Notes under the pieces: model-generated
What the model was told of the DNA's origin: nothing
The model's input: the letters and a program-made list of their open reading frames with translations, nothing else
Database searches by the model: none
Shown: piece after piece, positions 6,921 through 15,444 of the stretch
How the letters are laid out: each line of letters starts with the position of its first letter
How positions within the stretch are numbered: position 1 is the first letter of the stretch
NCBI RefSeq assembly: GCF_026341815.1
Contig: NZ_JAPENX010000001.1
Location: 4,216,001 to 4,280,000, forward strand
Length of the DNA: 64,000 nt
Direction of reading: 5' to 3'
Origin: Streptomyces sp. NBC_00572
GTDB taxonomy: Bacteria > Actinomycetota > Actinomycetes > Streptomycetales > Streptomycetaceae
Program-made: the position numbers and the translations under genes

Positions 6921-7453
6921 GCGGCCACGTTGGCGCGGGTCGCGCAGCGGTCCGAGCAGTAGCGGCGGGAGCGGTTGGTGGACGTGTCGAGGTAGGCGTT
7001 GCGGCAGGGGGGTGCCTGGCAGAGGCCGAGGCGGTCCGCGCCGAACTCGGTGAGGTGGAAGGCGAGGCCCATCGCCGCGATCGCCGCGTATCCCGCGGTC
7101 GCGTTCGAGGGGTGGTCGGCGAGATGCATGTGCCACCGCGGCCGGCCGTCCTCGTCGAGGATGTCGTGGCCCGAGATCTGCGGGCTGACGGGGAATTCCA
7201 GCAGGAGCGAGTTCAGCAGGTCCACGGCGCCCGTGTGGTCGCCCTCGTCGGCCGCGGTGAAGACCGCCCGCAGCCGGGCACGTACCGCGCGGAACCGGGT
7301 CACGTCGGAGTCGGTGGCCCGGCGGGCCATCTGGGTGGCGGGACCGAACAGCTCGCGGATGACCTCGACGGAGGTGAGGGCGTCCTTGCTGCGGGCCGGC
7401 TCCTCGGTGTTGACCAGACGCACGGCGTAATCCGAGTAATAGGCCAGTTCCAC
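6824..7453 (-). CDS. CGNR zinc-finger (ABATE-domain) regulator
   Basis: Residues about 1-140 form the helical ABATE-like ligand domain common to this family (MELAYYSDYAVRLVNTEEP, later AAMGLAFHL). Residues about 145-190 hold CQAPPCRNAYLD and RRYCSDRCATRANVAAYRARK, a four-Cys treble-clef CGNR finger that probably binds DNA. Such proteins are thought to act as stress-responsive regulators. GTG 7453 has AAGGA upstream. Its unconserved tail runs antisense into sodX for 97 bases. Confidence 0.85.
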   Translation of the reverse strand: MELAYYSDYAVRLVNTEEPARSKDALTSVEVIRELFGPATQMARRATDSDVTRFRAVRARLRAVFTAADEGDHTGAVDLLNSLLLEFPVSPQISGHDILDEDGRPRWHMHLADHPSNATAGYAAIAAMGLAFHLTEFGADRLGLCQAPPCRNAYLDTSTNRSRRYCSDRCATRANVAAYRARKRLEADRSDDTGLSAENSQASVTPSDR

Positions 7454-7547
7454 TTGTAGTCCTTACTCCGGCGGTCTAGTGTCTCGGTCGGAAGGGGTAA
7501 CGGCTGTTTCCCCTATGAGGGTATTACGAAGAGGGGGAGGAACGGCG

Positions 7548-8297
7548 ATGACCGGAACCGACTGGGCGGCCTGGCAGCAGAGCTGGGACCGTCAGCAGGA
7601 GTGGTACATGCCGGACCGTGAGGAGCGCTTCCGGGTGATGCTCGACATGGTCGAGGCCTTGGTGGGACCGAAGCCCCGCGTCCTCGACCTCGCGTGCGGT
7701 ACGGGAAGTATCACGGATCGGCTCCTCAAGAGGTTCCCGGAGGCGACCAGTACCGGTGTCGACCTCGACCCGGCCCTCCTCGCCATCGCCGAGGGGTACT
7801 TCGCCGGCGACGAGCGCGTCTCCTTCGTGACCGCCGACCTCAAGGACCCCGCGTGGGCGGCCCGGCTGCCCCACGAGTCGTACGACGCCGTCCTCACCGC
7901 CACCGCGCTCCACTGGCTCCACAGCGAGCCGCTGACGGCCCTCTACGGGCAGCTGGCCGGTCTCGTCCGCGACGACGGGGTCTTCATGAACGCCGACCAC
8001 ATGATCGACCGGACCACCCCCCGTATCAACGCCGCCGAGCGCGCCCAGCGCCACGCCGTGATGGACCGCGCCAAGACCGGTGGCGCCCTGGACTGGGCCG
8101 AGTGGTGGGCCGTCGCCGCCAAGGACCCCGTCCTCGCCGAGCCCACCGCCCGCCGTTTCGAGATCTACGGCGAGCACGCCGACGGCGACGCGCCCGCGCC
8201 GGGCTGGCACGCCGACTCTCTGCGCGCCGCCGGATTCGGCGAGGCCAGGGCCGTCTGGGCCTCGCCCTCCGACACACTGATCCTGGCCGTGAAGTAG
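7548..8297 (+). CDS. Class I SAM-dependent methyltransferase
   Basis: The SAM-binding motif I is VLDLACGTGSITDRLL (near residue 50), followed by the acidic GVDLDPALL loop, VTADLKDP (motif II) and DAVLTATALHWLHSEP, the pattern of UbiE/trans-aconitate-like methyltransferases. It is 249 residues and soluble. The acceptor is unknown. ATG 7548 is fixed by GGGGGAGG just upstream. A -10-like TAGTGT lies near 7484. It is a single gene ending at a strong bidirectional hairpin. Confidence 0.88.
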   Translation: MTGTDWAAWQQSWDRQQEWYMPDREERFRVMLDMVEALVGPKPRVLDLACGTGSITDRLLKRFPEATSTGVDLDPALLAIAEGYFAGDERVSFVTADLKDPAWAARLPHESYDAVLTATALHWLHSEPLTALYGQLAGLVRDDGVFMNADHMIDRTTPRINAAERAQRHAVMDRAKTGGALDWAEWWAVAAKDPVLAEPTARRFEIYGEHADGDAPAPGWHADSLRAAGFGEARAVWASPSDTLILAVK

Positions 8298-8309
8298 CCG
8301 GTACGCGGA

Positions 8310-8342
8310 AAGGGGCGGTACGGGAGACCCGTACCGCCCCTT
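8310..8342. terminator. Bidirectional terminator hairpin
   Basis: GGGGCGGTACGGG and its exact complement form a 13-base stem with a 3-base loop (8312-8340), extended by AA/TT. It lies between the convergent methyltransferase and ABC transporter genes. Confidence 0.9.
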
Positions 8343-8360
8343 CCGTCGTCGCGAGGCCTG

Positions 8361-9122
8361 TTACAGCACCTTCGACAGGAACGCCTTCGTCCGGTCGTGC
8401 TGCGGGTTGCCCAGGACGTCCCGCGGGTTGCCCGACTCGACCACCACGCCGCCGTCCATGAAGACCAGCGAGTCGCCGACCTCACGGGCGAAGCCCATCT
8501 CGTGCGTGACGACGACCATTGTCATGCCCGACTCGGCGAGGTCCCGCATGACGTCGAGGACGTCACCGACCAGCTCCGGGTCGAGCGCCGAGGTCGGCTC
8601 GTCGAAGAGCATCAGCTTCGGCTCCATCGCCAGCGCGCGGGCGATGGCGACGCGCTGCTGCTGGCCGCCGGAGAGCTGCGAGGGGTAGTTCCCGGCCTTG
8701 TCGGCCAGGCCGACCCGGTCGAGCAGCCGCTCGGCACGCTCGCGTGCCACCGCCTTCGACTCGCCCTTCACCTGGATCGGCGCCTCCATGACATTGGCCA
8801 GGGCCGTCATGTGCGGGAACAGGTTGAAGCGCTGGAAGACCATGCCGATGTCGCGGCGCTGGGCGGCGACCTCGCTGTCCTTCAGCTCGTAGAGCTTGTC
8901 GCCCTTCTGGCGGTAGCCGACCAGATCGCCGTCGACGTACAGCCGGCCGGAGTTGATCTTCTCCAGGTGGTTGATGCACCGCAGGAAGGTCGACTTGCCG
9001 GAGCCGGACGGGCCGATCAGGCAGAACACCTCGCCGTTCTTCACCTCGAGGTCGATGCCCTTGAGGATGTGCGCGGGGCCGTAGGACTTGTGGACGCCCT
9101 CGGCCTTCACCATGAGGGTCAT
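8361..9122 (-). CDS. Polar amino-acid ABC transporter, ATP-binding subunit
   Basis: The 253-residue ATPase shows Walker A GPSGSGKST, the Q-loop in MVFQRFNLFPH, signature LSGGQQQR, Walker B LMLFDEP and switch His in VVTHEM. NLFPHMTALANV and the overall length match the glutamine/glutamate-type (PAAT) family. It is the last gene of a three-gene operon and overlaps the permease as ATGA. An insert (VGYRQKGDKLYELKDSEV) after strand 3 is common in actinobacterial members. Confidence 0.95.
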   Translation of the reverse strand: MTLMVKAEGVHKSYGPAHILKGIDLEVKNGEVFCLIGPSGSGKSTFLRCINHLEKINSGRLYVDGDLVGYRQKGDKLYELKDSEVAAQRRDIGMVFQRFNLFPHMTALANVMEAPIQVKGESKAVARERAERLLDRVGLADKAGNYPSQLSGGQQQRVAIARALAMEPKLMLFDEPTSALDPELVGDVLDVMRDLAESGMTMVVVTHEMGFAREVGDSLVFMDGGVVVESGNPRDVLGNPQHDRTKAFLSKVL

Positions 9123-10060
9123 CGGGTCACCGCCTCACGGGTCGTGAACCGGGCGAGGTTCGTCTTGATCTTCTGCCAGGGCGTGGGCGGCAGGGTGCGC
9201 AGCGAACCCTTCGCGTAGTGCCGCTCCAGGTAGAACTGGCCGACGCTGAACACCGAGGTCAGGATCAGGTACCAGATCGAGGCGACGAAGAACATCTCCA
9301 TGACCGCGAACGACGTCGAGGCGATGTCCTGCGCGGCGCGCAGCAGATCCGGGTACTGGACGGCCACGACGAGCGAGGACGTCTTCAGCATGTTGATGAA
9401 CTCGTTGCCGGTCGGCGGGATGATCACCCGCATCGACTGCGGGAGCACCACGCGCCGCATGGTCTTCGCCTGGCTCATGCCCAGGGCGTGGGAGGCCTCG
9501 GTCTGACCCTCGTCGACCGACTGGATGCCGGCCCGGACGATCTCCGCCATGTAGGCGCCCTCGTTCAGGCCCAGACCCAGCAGGGCCGCCAGGAACGGCG
9601 TCATGACGTCGGTCATCTCGTCCTTGTAGAACCCGATGTTGAACACCGGGAAGATCAGGGCGAGGCTGAACCAGATCAGCAGCTGTACGTAGACCGGGGT
9701 GCCGCGGAAGATCCAGATGTAGAGCCAGGCGACCGCGCTGGTCACCGGGTTCTTCGACAGGCGCATCACGGCGAACAGCACACCGAGCACCAGGCCCAGG
9801 GCCATCGAGGCGACGCTGATCAGGATGGTGTGCCACAGACCGCTCAGGATCGTGGGGTCGAACAGCTTCTCCGGCACGGTGGACCAGCGGACGTCGCCCT
9901 GGGAGAAGGCGAAGCCGAGGAGGGCCAGCAGGGCGACCACGAGGACGCCGGCGACCCAGCGCCCGTAGTGGCGGACCGGAATGGCCTTGATGGCCTCCGG
10001 GGGGAGGTCCCCCGGGGCGGGTGCCGCCCCGGCGGGAACCTTGTCGATCTTGTCAGTCAC
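9119..10060 (-). CDS. Polar amino-acid ABC transporter, permease
   Basis: The 313-residue protein has a hydrophilic N-terminus of about 35 residues, one extra helix, then the five-helix His/Glu/Gln permease fold. The cytoplasmic EAA-type loop is EASHALGMSQAKTMRRVVLPQSMR, shown here by its key residues E..A..LG...R..LPQ. With one permease gene the transporter probably works as a homodimer. It is 30 bases downstream of the binding-protein gene. Confidence 0.93.
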   Translation of the reverse strand: MTDKIDKVPAGAAPAPGDLPPEAIKAIPVRHYGRWVAGVLVVALLALLGFAFSQGDVRWSTVPEKLFDPTILSGLWHTILISVASMALGLVLGVLFAVMRLSKNPVTSAVAWLYIWIFRGTPVYVQLLIWFSLALIFPVFNIGFYKDEMTDVMTPFLAALLGLGLNEGAYMAEIVRAGIQSVDEGQTEASHALGMSQAKTMRRVVLPQSMRVIIPPTGNEFINMLKTSSLVVAVQYPDLLRAAQDIASTSFAVMEMFFVASIWYLILTSVFSVGQFYLERHYAKGSLRTLPPTPWQKIKTNLARFTTREAVTR

Positions 10061-10090
10061 AGCGACTGCCCTTCAGTGGTACGCGAGAGG

Positions 10091-11056
10091 TCAGGAGCCG
10101 CCGTTGATCTTGGCCGCGGGGATCGCGCCGTCGCCGGCGGCCCACTTGTCGAGCGCGGCCTTGTAGCTGCCGTCCTTGATGGCAGCGTCCAGGGCTTCCT
10201 TGATCGCGTCACGCAGCTGCGTGTTCTTCTTGTCGACCGCCATGCCGAAGAGGCCGGCGTCCGTCTTGTTGGCGATGGCCTCGAAGTCGTTGCCGCCGCC
10301 GGCGGTCTTCGCGATGTACGCGGCGACCGGCGAGTCGTTCAGGTCGGCGACGGCGCCGCCCGCCTTGACGCGGGTCTGGGCCTCGGCGTCGGTCGGGAAG
10401 GCCTCGAAGGTGAGGGCCGGCTTGCCGTCCTTCTTGCACTTCTCGGCCTGGTCCTTCGCGGCCTGCTCGTACGTCGTACCCCGCTGGACGGCGAGCTTCT
10501 TGCCGCACAGGTCGTCGAGGGACTTGATGTTCTCCGGGTTGCCCTTCTTCACCAGGATGCCGGTGGAGGCGGTGAAGTAGTCGACGAAGTCGACACCGGT
10601 GCCGACCTTCTGGCCCTTGTCGTCCAGACCCTCCTGGCGGGCCTTGGTGTCGGTCATCGAGGACATCACGACGTTCGTGCGACCGGACTGCAGCGCGGTG
10701 AGCAGCGTGTCGAACGTGCCGCTCTCGAACTGGAAATCCACGCCGAGCTGCTTGGAGAGGGCGGCGGCGATGTCGGGGTCGACACCGACGACCTTGCTGC
10801 CTTCCTTGAACTCCATCGGCGCGTACGTGGCGTCCGTGCCGACCTTGATGACACCGGCCTTCTGGATGTCGGCGGGGAGCTTCGAGAAGAGCGGGGCGCT
10901 GTTGGCCGGGGTGCCGCTCTCCTTCGTGGAACCACTGTTGGTCTGGTCGCCACAGGCGGTCAGCAGCACGGAGCCGACGACCGCGATGGCGGCGACCGCG
11001 GCAAGACGGGTGGTGCGGGTCTTGGCGGTCGTGCGGCGCGTGGAGCGTGCGGTCAT
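10091..11056 (-). CDS. Amino-acid ABC transporter, substrate-binding lipoprotein
   Basis: The 321-residue protein starts with a basic Tat/Sec-like region rich in Arg and Thr, a hydrophobic segment and lipobox LLTAC (Cys35), so it should be anchored outside the membrane. The mature part is an SBP family 3 protein: VIKVGTDATYAPMEF, VGVDPDIAAALSKQLG, and a C-terminal EALDAAIKDGSYKAALDKW. These fit polar amino acids, perhaps glutamate or glutamine. ATG 11056 has GGAGG upstream; a longer frame lacks support. It leads the operon. Confidence 0.93.
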   Translation of the reverse strand: MTARSTRRTTAKTRTTRLAAVAAIAVVGSVLLTACGDQTNSGSTKESGTPANSAPLFSKLPADIQKAGVIKVGTDATYAPMEFKEGSKVVGVDPDIAAALSKQLGVDFQFESGTFDTLLTALQSGRTNVVMSSMTDTKARQEGLDDKGQKVGTGVDFVDYFTASTGILVKKGNPENIKSLDDLCGKKLAVQRGTTYEQAAKDQAEKCKKDGKPALTFEAFPTDAEAQTRVKAGGAVADLNDSPVAAYIAKTAGGGNDFEAIANKTDAGLFGMAVDKKNTQLRDAIKEALDAAIKDGSYKAALDKWAAGDGAIPAAKINGGS

Positions 11057-11594
11057 GATCGGGTTCCTCCGGCGTGTGAGGGAGTTGCCAGGCGGGTCAC
11101 GTACGTCTCTTCGAGTGTCGTGACCCCGTGTGATTACGGCATCTTGCCATTCGGACCGCCTCAAACCGACGGCCATGGATGTCAAAATCGGATAACGGGT
11201 GACCCCCGAATGCCAACAGGCCGGTACATCAGGGCCGGATCTTCTGCTGGATCCCTTCCACGCCACCGAAGAATTTCCTGCAGATCTCGCCATTCGGACG
11301 ACACGAAGGCCGCCAATCGGGTGCTTGAAGCACCTATATGGACATGGGGTGACGTGTCGTCCTCCGTCCGTGTCCGGATGCACTCGGTATGAGTCGCATC
11401 ACCGAGCGGATATGGACTCGTCTGCGGTGCCGTCCGTCCGGTAAGAAGGATCCTTACACCCCTCATCCGGGGCTCAGGGCGCGTTGTGCGGCGCGCCCGC
11501 GCGGCTACCAGACACGGCGGCCGCGGGACCCGCCCACCGCTCCACACCAGGAGCGGCCAACCCTCAAATGAAGCAGACTTAAGGGGTCAACCCA
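11057..11594. other. Long divergent intergenic region (transporter / malic enzyme)
   Basis: No protein-like frame is convincing in these 538 bases. They hold a direct repeat GCCATTCGGAC at about 11148 and 11289, and a perfect palindrome AAGGATCCTT (11446-11455) inside the wider inverted repeat GTAAG-N7-CTTAC. The region must carry the promoters of both flanking transcription units and is less GC-rich than the genes. Confidence 0.5.
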
Positions 11595-12806
11595 ATGGCA
11601 GCGGAGATCGTCAATCCTCGCAGTGACAGTGGTACGGAAGGAGCTCCGGAGGAGCTCTTCGATCCTGTCTTCGCCCTCCACCGGGGCGGCAAGATGGCCA
11701 TCCAGGCCACCGTCCCCGTCCGGAACAAGGACGACCTGTCCCTCGCGTACACGCCCGGCGTCGCCAAGGTGTGCACCGCGATCGCCGAGCAGCCCGACCT
11801 GGTCAACGACTACACCTGGAAGTCCCAGGTCGTCGCGGTCGTGACCGACGGTACGGCGGTGCTCGGCCTCGGTGACATCGGCCCGGAGGCCTCCCTCCCG
11901 GTCATGGAGGGGAAGGCCATCCTCTTCAAGCAGTTCGGCGGCGTGGACGCGGTCCCGATCGCCCTCGCCACCACTGACACCGACGAGATCGTCGAGACCG
12001 TCGTCCGGCTGGCCCCGTCCTTCGGCGGCGTCAACCTGGAGGACATCTCGGCCCCGCGGTGCTTCGAGATCGAGCGCAAGCTCCAGGAGCGCCTCGACAT
12101 CCCCGTCTTCCACGACGACCAGCACGGCACCGCCATCGTCACCCTCGCCGCCCTCCGCAACGCGGCGAAGCTGACCGGCCGGACCCTCGGCGACCTGCGC
12201 GCGGTCATCTCCGGCGCCGGCGCGGCCGGGGTGGCCATCGCCAAGTTCCTCCTGGAGGCCGGCCTCGGTGACGTGGCCGTCGCCGACCGCAAGGGCATCG
12301 TCAGCCGCGACCGGGACGACCTCAACCCGGTGAAGCGCGAGATCGCCGACCTCACCAACAAGGCGGGCCTCAGCGGCTCCCTGGAGACCGCCCTCGCCGG
12401 CGCCGACGTCTTCATCGGCGTCTCCGGCGGTACGGTCCCCGAGGCGGCCGTCGCGTCCATGGCTCCGAACGCCTTCGTGTTCGCCATGGCCAACCCCAAC
12501 CCCGAGGTCCACCCCGACGTCGCGCACAAGTACGCGGCCGTCGTGGCGACCGGCCGTTCGGACTACCCGAACCAGATCAACAACGTCCTCGCGTTCCCGG
12601 GCATCTTCGCCGGCGCGCTCCAGGTCCGGGCCTCCCGGATCACCGAGGGCATGAAGATCGCCGCGGCCAACGCCATCGCGGACGTCGTCGGCGACCAGCT
12701 CGCCGCCGACTGCGTGATCCCGTCGCCGTTCGACGAGCGGGTCGCCCCGGCCGTCGCGGCCGCGGTCGCCGCCGCCGCCCGCGCGGAGGGCGTCGCACGC
12801 CGCTGA
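11595..12806 (+). CDS. NAD(P)-dependent malic enzyme
   Basis: It decarboxylates malate to pyruvate, linking the TCA cycle with pyruvate and NAD(P)H supply. The protein is 403 residues, the short bacterial form without a phosphotransacetylase domain. SLAYTPGVAKVC carries the catalytic Tyr, followed by the metal-site stretch FEIERKLQERLDIPVFHDDQHGT, where the paired acidic residues bind the divalent metal. The dinucleotide fold has SGAGAAGVAIAKFL. AAGGGG lies 9 bases before the ATG. It is a single gene ending at a strong hairpin. Confidence 0.93.
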   Translation: MAAEIVNPRSDSGTEGAPEELFDPVFALHRGGKMAIQATVPVRNKDDLSLAYTPGVAKVCTAIAEQPDLVNDYTWKSQVVAVVTDGTAVLGLGDIGPEASLPVMEGKAILFKQFGGVDAVPIALATTDTDEIVETVVRLAPSFGGVNLEDISAPRCFEIERKLQERLDIPVFHDDQHGTAIVTLAALRNAAKLTGRTLGDLRAVISGAGAAGVAIAKFLLEAGLGDVAVADRKGIVSRDRDDLNPVKREIADLTNKAGLSGSLETALAGADVFIGVSGGTVPEAAVASMAPNAFVFAMANPNPEVHPDVAHKYAAVVATGRSDYPNQINNVLAFPGIFAGALQVRASRITEGMKIAAANAIADVVGDQLAADCVIPSPFDERVAPAVAAAVAAAARAEGVARR

Positions 12807-12836
12807 CGCGCATGCCCGCCGGTGCACCTGCCGACA

Positions 12837-12881
12837 CGCGAAAGGGCCCTGTTCCGTAGCCCGGGACGGGGCCCTTTCGCG
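12837..12881 (+). terminator. Terminator hairpin after malic enzyme
   Basis: CGCGAAAGGGCCC (12837-12849) and GGGCCCTTTCGCG (12869-12881) are a perfect 13-base inverted repeat with a 19-base loop. Confidence 0.88.
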
Positions 12882-12950
12882 TACGGGGCGATCCGGGGGA
12901 GGGACGCGCGTCACACGGGTGCGTGGTTCCGCCCCCTACCCGCGCCCGCC

Positions 12951-12956
12951 TAGGGT
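12951..12956 (+). promoter_or_regulatory. -10 element, probable leaderless dehydrogenase transcript
   Basis: TAGGGT ends 7 bases before ATG 12964, and no ribosome binding site precedes it. Confidence 0.5.
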
Positions 12957-12963
12957 CGGGGCC

Positions 12964-13929
12964 ATGTTCGCTGCCTACGCTGCCCGAATCGACCGCGACC
13001 AGCCCCTGAACGGCCTCGAATTGGGTGAACGTCCCGAACCCGAGGTACGGCCGGGATGGACCACCGTCACCGTCAAGGCCGCCTCGCTCAACCACCACGA
13101 CCTGTGGTCGCTGCGCGGGGTCGGGCTTCCCGAGGAGAAGCTGCCGATGATCCTCGGCTGCGACGCCGCCGGGATCGACGAGGACGGCAACGAGGTCGTC
13201 CTGCATTCCGTGATCGGCCAGACGGGCCACGGGGTCGGACCCGACGAGCCCCGGTCCATCCTCACCGAGCGCTACCAGGGCACCTTCGCCGAGCGGGTGA
13301 CCGTGCCCCGCTGGAACGTGCTTCCCAAGCCGAAGGAGCTCTCCTTCGAGGAGGCCGCCTGTCTGCCCACGGCCTGGCTGACCGCGTACCGGATGCTCTT
13401 CACCAACGCCGGTGTACGGCCCGGGGACTCCGTGCTCGTGCAGGGTGCGGGCGGCGGTGTCGCCACGGCGGCGATCGCCCTCGGCAAGGCGGCCGGTCTG
13501 CGGGTCTTCGCCACCAGCCGTGACGAGGCCAAGCGCAAGCGGGCCGTGGAGCTCGGCGCCGTAGAGGCGTTCGAGCCGGGCGCACGGCTCCCGCAGCGGG
13601 TGGACGCGGTCATCGAGACCGTCGGCGCCGCCACCTGGTCCCACTCGGTCAAGTCCCTGCGGCCCGGCGGCACGCTGGTCATCTCGGGCGCCACGAGCGG
13701 CGACCGGCCGGCGCACGCGGAGCTGACCCGGATCTTCTTCCTGGAGCTGAAGGTCGTCGGCTCGACCATGGGCTCCAAGGACGAGCTGGAGGACCTGCTG
13801 TCCTTCTGCGCGGCGACGGGCGTCCGGCCGGTCGTCGACGAGGTCCTGCCGCTGGACCGGGCGCGGGAGGGCTTCGAGCGGATGGCCACCGGCGAACTCT
13901 TCGGAAAGATCGTCCTGAAGACCTCGTGA
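12964..13929 (+). CDS. Zinc-binding alcohol dehydrogenase / quinone oxidoreductase family
   Basis: A 321-residue MDR-superfamily oxidoreductase. SLNHHDLWSLRG and MILGCDAAGIDEDG form the GroES-like N-terminal half; the NADP(H) fold has VQGAGGGVATAAI and later LRPGGTLVISGAT. The structural zinc cysteines are absent, so it is nearer the zinc-free quinone-reductase type than true alcohol dehydrogenases. The substrate is unknown. It is transcribed alone. Confidence 0.88.
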   Translation: MFAAYAARIDRDQPLNGLELGERPEPEVRPGWTTVTVKAASLNHHDLWSLRGVGLPEEKLPMILGCDAAGIDEDGNEVVLHSVIGQTGHGVGPDEPRSILTERYQGTFAERVTVPRWNVLPKPKELSFEEAACLPTAWLTAYRMLFTNAGVRPGDSVLVQGAGGGVATAAIALGKAAGLRVFATSRDEAKRKRAVELGAVEAFEPGARLPQRVDAVIETVGAATWSHSVKSLRPGGTLVISGATSGDRPAHAELTRIFFLELKVVGSTMGSKDELEDLLSFCAATGVRPVVDEVLPLDRAREGFERMATGELFGKIVLKTS

Positions 13930-13963
13930 CGACCTCTTGATGACTCGTCAGTAGTACTGATGG

Positions 13964-14015
13964 GATCTCCGGCACGCGAAACGTGAACAACGCTCACCTC
14001 GTCGTGCCGGAGGTC
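13964..14015 (+). promoter_or_regulatory. RNA hairpin sequestering the ribosome binding site of the GH5 gene
   Basis: CTCCGGCACG (13967-13976) and CGTGCCGGAG (14003-14012) pair perfectly; the stem extends to 13 base pairs with one G-U. The right arm contains the GGAGG ribosome binding site (14009-14013), so translation would be blocked when it folds. The 26-base loop could be opened by a protein, another RNA or a ribosome. TCAGT-AGT-ACTGA just upstream is a second dyad and may be a DNA operator. Confidence 0.6.
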
Positions 14016-14019
14016 CATC

Positions 14020-15423
14020 TTGTTGCGAACCACCCATGTGTGGCGAACCACCCTGGTCGCGGGCGCCCTCGCCGCCTCGCTGCTCGCCCCCACCGCCCCG
14101 ACCGCTGCCGCCGCCCGCGCGGAGACCGGCGGGGACGCGATACCCGCCCTCACCGACTCCCGGGGCCGCACCCTCACCCTGCGCGGCTGGAACGTCGGGG
14201 ACAAGGCGCACAGCGGTGACGCCGCCCTCTCCGGCGTCACCGAGAAGCACTTCCGCGACATGCGGGCCAAGGGCTTCAACTTCGCCCGACTGCTGGTCTT
14301 CTGGGACGACCTGGAACCCAGCCCCGGCCGCTACAGCCAGGCGTACCTCCGGAAGATCGAACGGGTCCTGGACTGGGCCGCGCGCCACGACGTCAAGGTC
14401 GTCCTCGACGCCCACCAGGACGTCTTCGGGCCCGCGTTCGGCCACCGCGGCGTGCCCGCCTGGGCGACAAGGACCGACGGGCTGCCCTTCACACCGCACC
14501 CCGACGACTGGTTCTCCGAGTACTTCGAGCCCGCCGTGCAGCGCGCCTTCACCCACCTGTACGAGGACGAGGACCTGCGGCAGGCCCAGGCCCGCATGTG
14601 GCGGGTGCTCGCCGACCGCTTCGAGGACCACCCGGCCGTGCTCGGCTACGACCTGATCAACGAGCCGATGGGTGAGCTGCGCGAAGGGGAGGACCTGGCG
14701 ACCGCCGCCCGGCGCATCGAACGGGACCAGATCACCCCGATGTACAACCGCGTCGCGGACGCGGTCCGGTCGGTCGACCGGGACTCCTGGATCTTCGTCG
14801 AGCCGACCCCGATCGTCGGCGAGGGTGTGCCCACGGGACTCGGCCGGATCGACGACCCGAAGGTCGTCTACGCCCCGCACTTCTACAACGGCGCCATGGA
14901 GGCAGGCGGGGACTACGACCCGGCGGCCCGCTGGATCGAGAACTACGAACAGGCCGTCACCCTGTACCCGAAGGAGTACAAGGTCCCCGTGGTGGTGGGC
15001 GAGTGGGGGCCGCTCAACAACTCCCAGCCGAACATGAACCGCTTCTACCGGGAGGCCATGGCCTCACTCGGCCGCTACAGCTCCGGCTGGGCCGGCTGGG
15101 AGTGGTGCTACGGGGGCGGCTACTGCGCCGTGGACGGTGCCGGAGCCTTCCGTACGAACAAGGAGCTGACCGCCGAGCCGTACGCGGAGGCGGTCGCGGG
15201 CGCGGTGCGCTCCGCGGCGTACGACCCGGGGACCGGGGTCTACCGACTCTCGTACGACTCCGCCGGGCGCCGGGGCTCCAGGGTCACCGAACTCTCCCTG
15301 CCTCCCGGCGACTGGCGGGTGACGGCCCGGGGTGGGGCGCTGGTGCTCCGCAAGGCCCAGGGGAGGGCCTGGATCCTCGCGGCCCCGGGCGCCCGGGTGA
15401 CGGTGACCGTCACCCGGGGCTGA
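14020..15423 (+). CDS. Secreted GH5-family glycoside hydrolase (endoglycoceramidase-like)
   Basis: The 467-residue protein has a signal peptide (residues 1-35, TLVAGALAASLLAP then Ala-rich cleavage region) and a GH5 TIM barrel. The acid/base Glu215 lies in LINEP and the nucleophile Glu328 in GEWG. RGWNVGDKAHSG and VVLDAHQDVFG match the endoglycoceramidase-like group, which cuts between glycan and ceramide, though other beta-glucosidic substrates are possible. A C-terminal beta-domain (about 400-467) follows. TTG 14020 and TTG 14023 are both possible starts behind GGAGG. Confidence 0.88.
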   Translation: MLRTTHVWRTTLVAGALAASLLAPTAPTAAAARAETGGDAIPALTDSRGRTLTLRGWNVGDKAHSGDAALSGVTEKHFRDMRAKGFNFARLLVFWDDLEPSPGRYSQAYLRKIERVLDWAARHDVKVVLDAHQDVFGPAFGHRGVPAWATRTDGLPFTPHPDDWFSEYFEPAVQRAFTHLYEDEDLRQAQARMWRVLADRFEDHPAVLGYDLINEPMGELREGEDLATAARRIERDQITPMYNRVADAVRSVDRDSWIFVEPTPIVGEGVPTGLGRIDDPKVVYAPHFYNGAMEAGGDYDPAARWIENYEQAVTLYPKEYKVPVVVGEWGPLNNSQPNMNRFYREAMASLGRYSSGWAGWEWCYGGGYCAVDGAGAFRTNKELTAEPYAEAVAGAVRSAAYDPGTGVYRLSYDSAGRRGSRVTELSLPPGDWRVTARGGALVLRKAQGRAWILAAPGARVTVTVTRG

Positions 15424-15444
15424 GCCCCTGCCGGGCGGCCGGGG

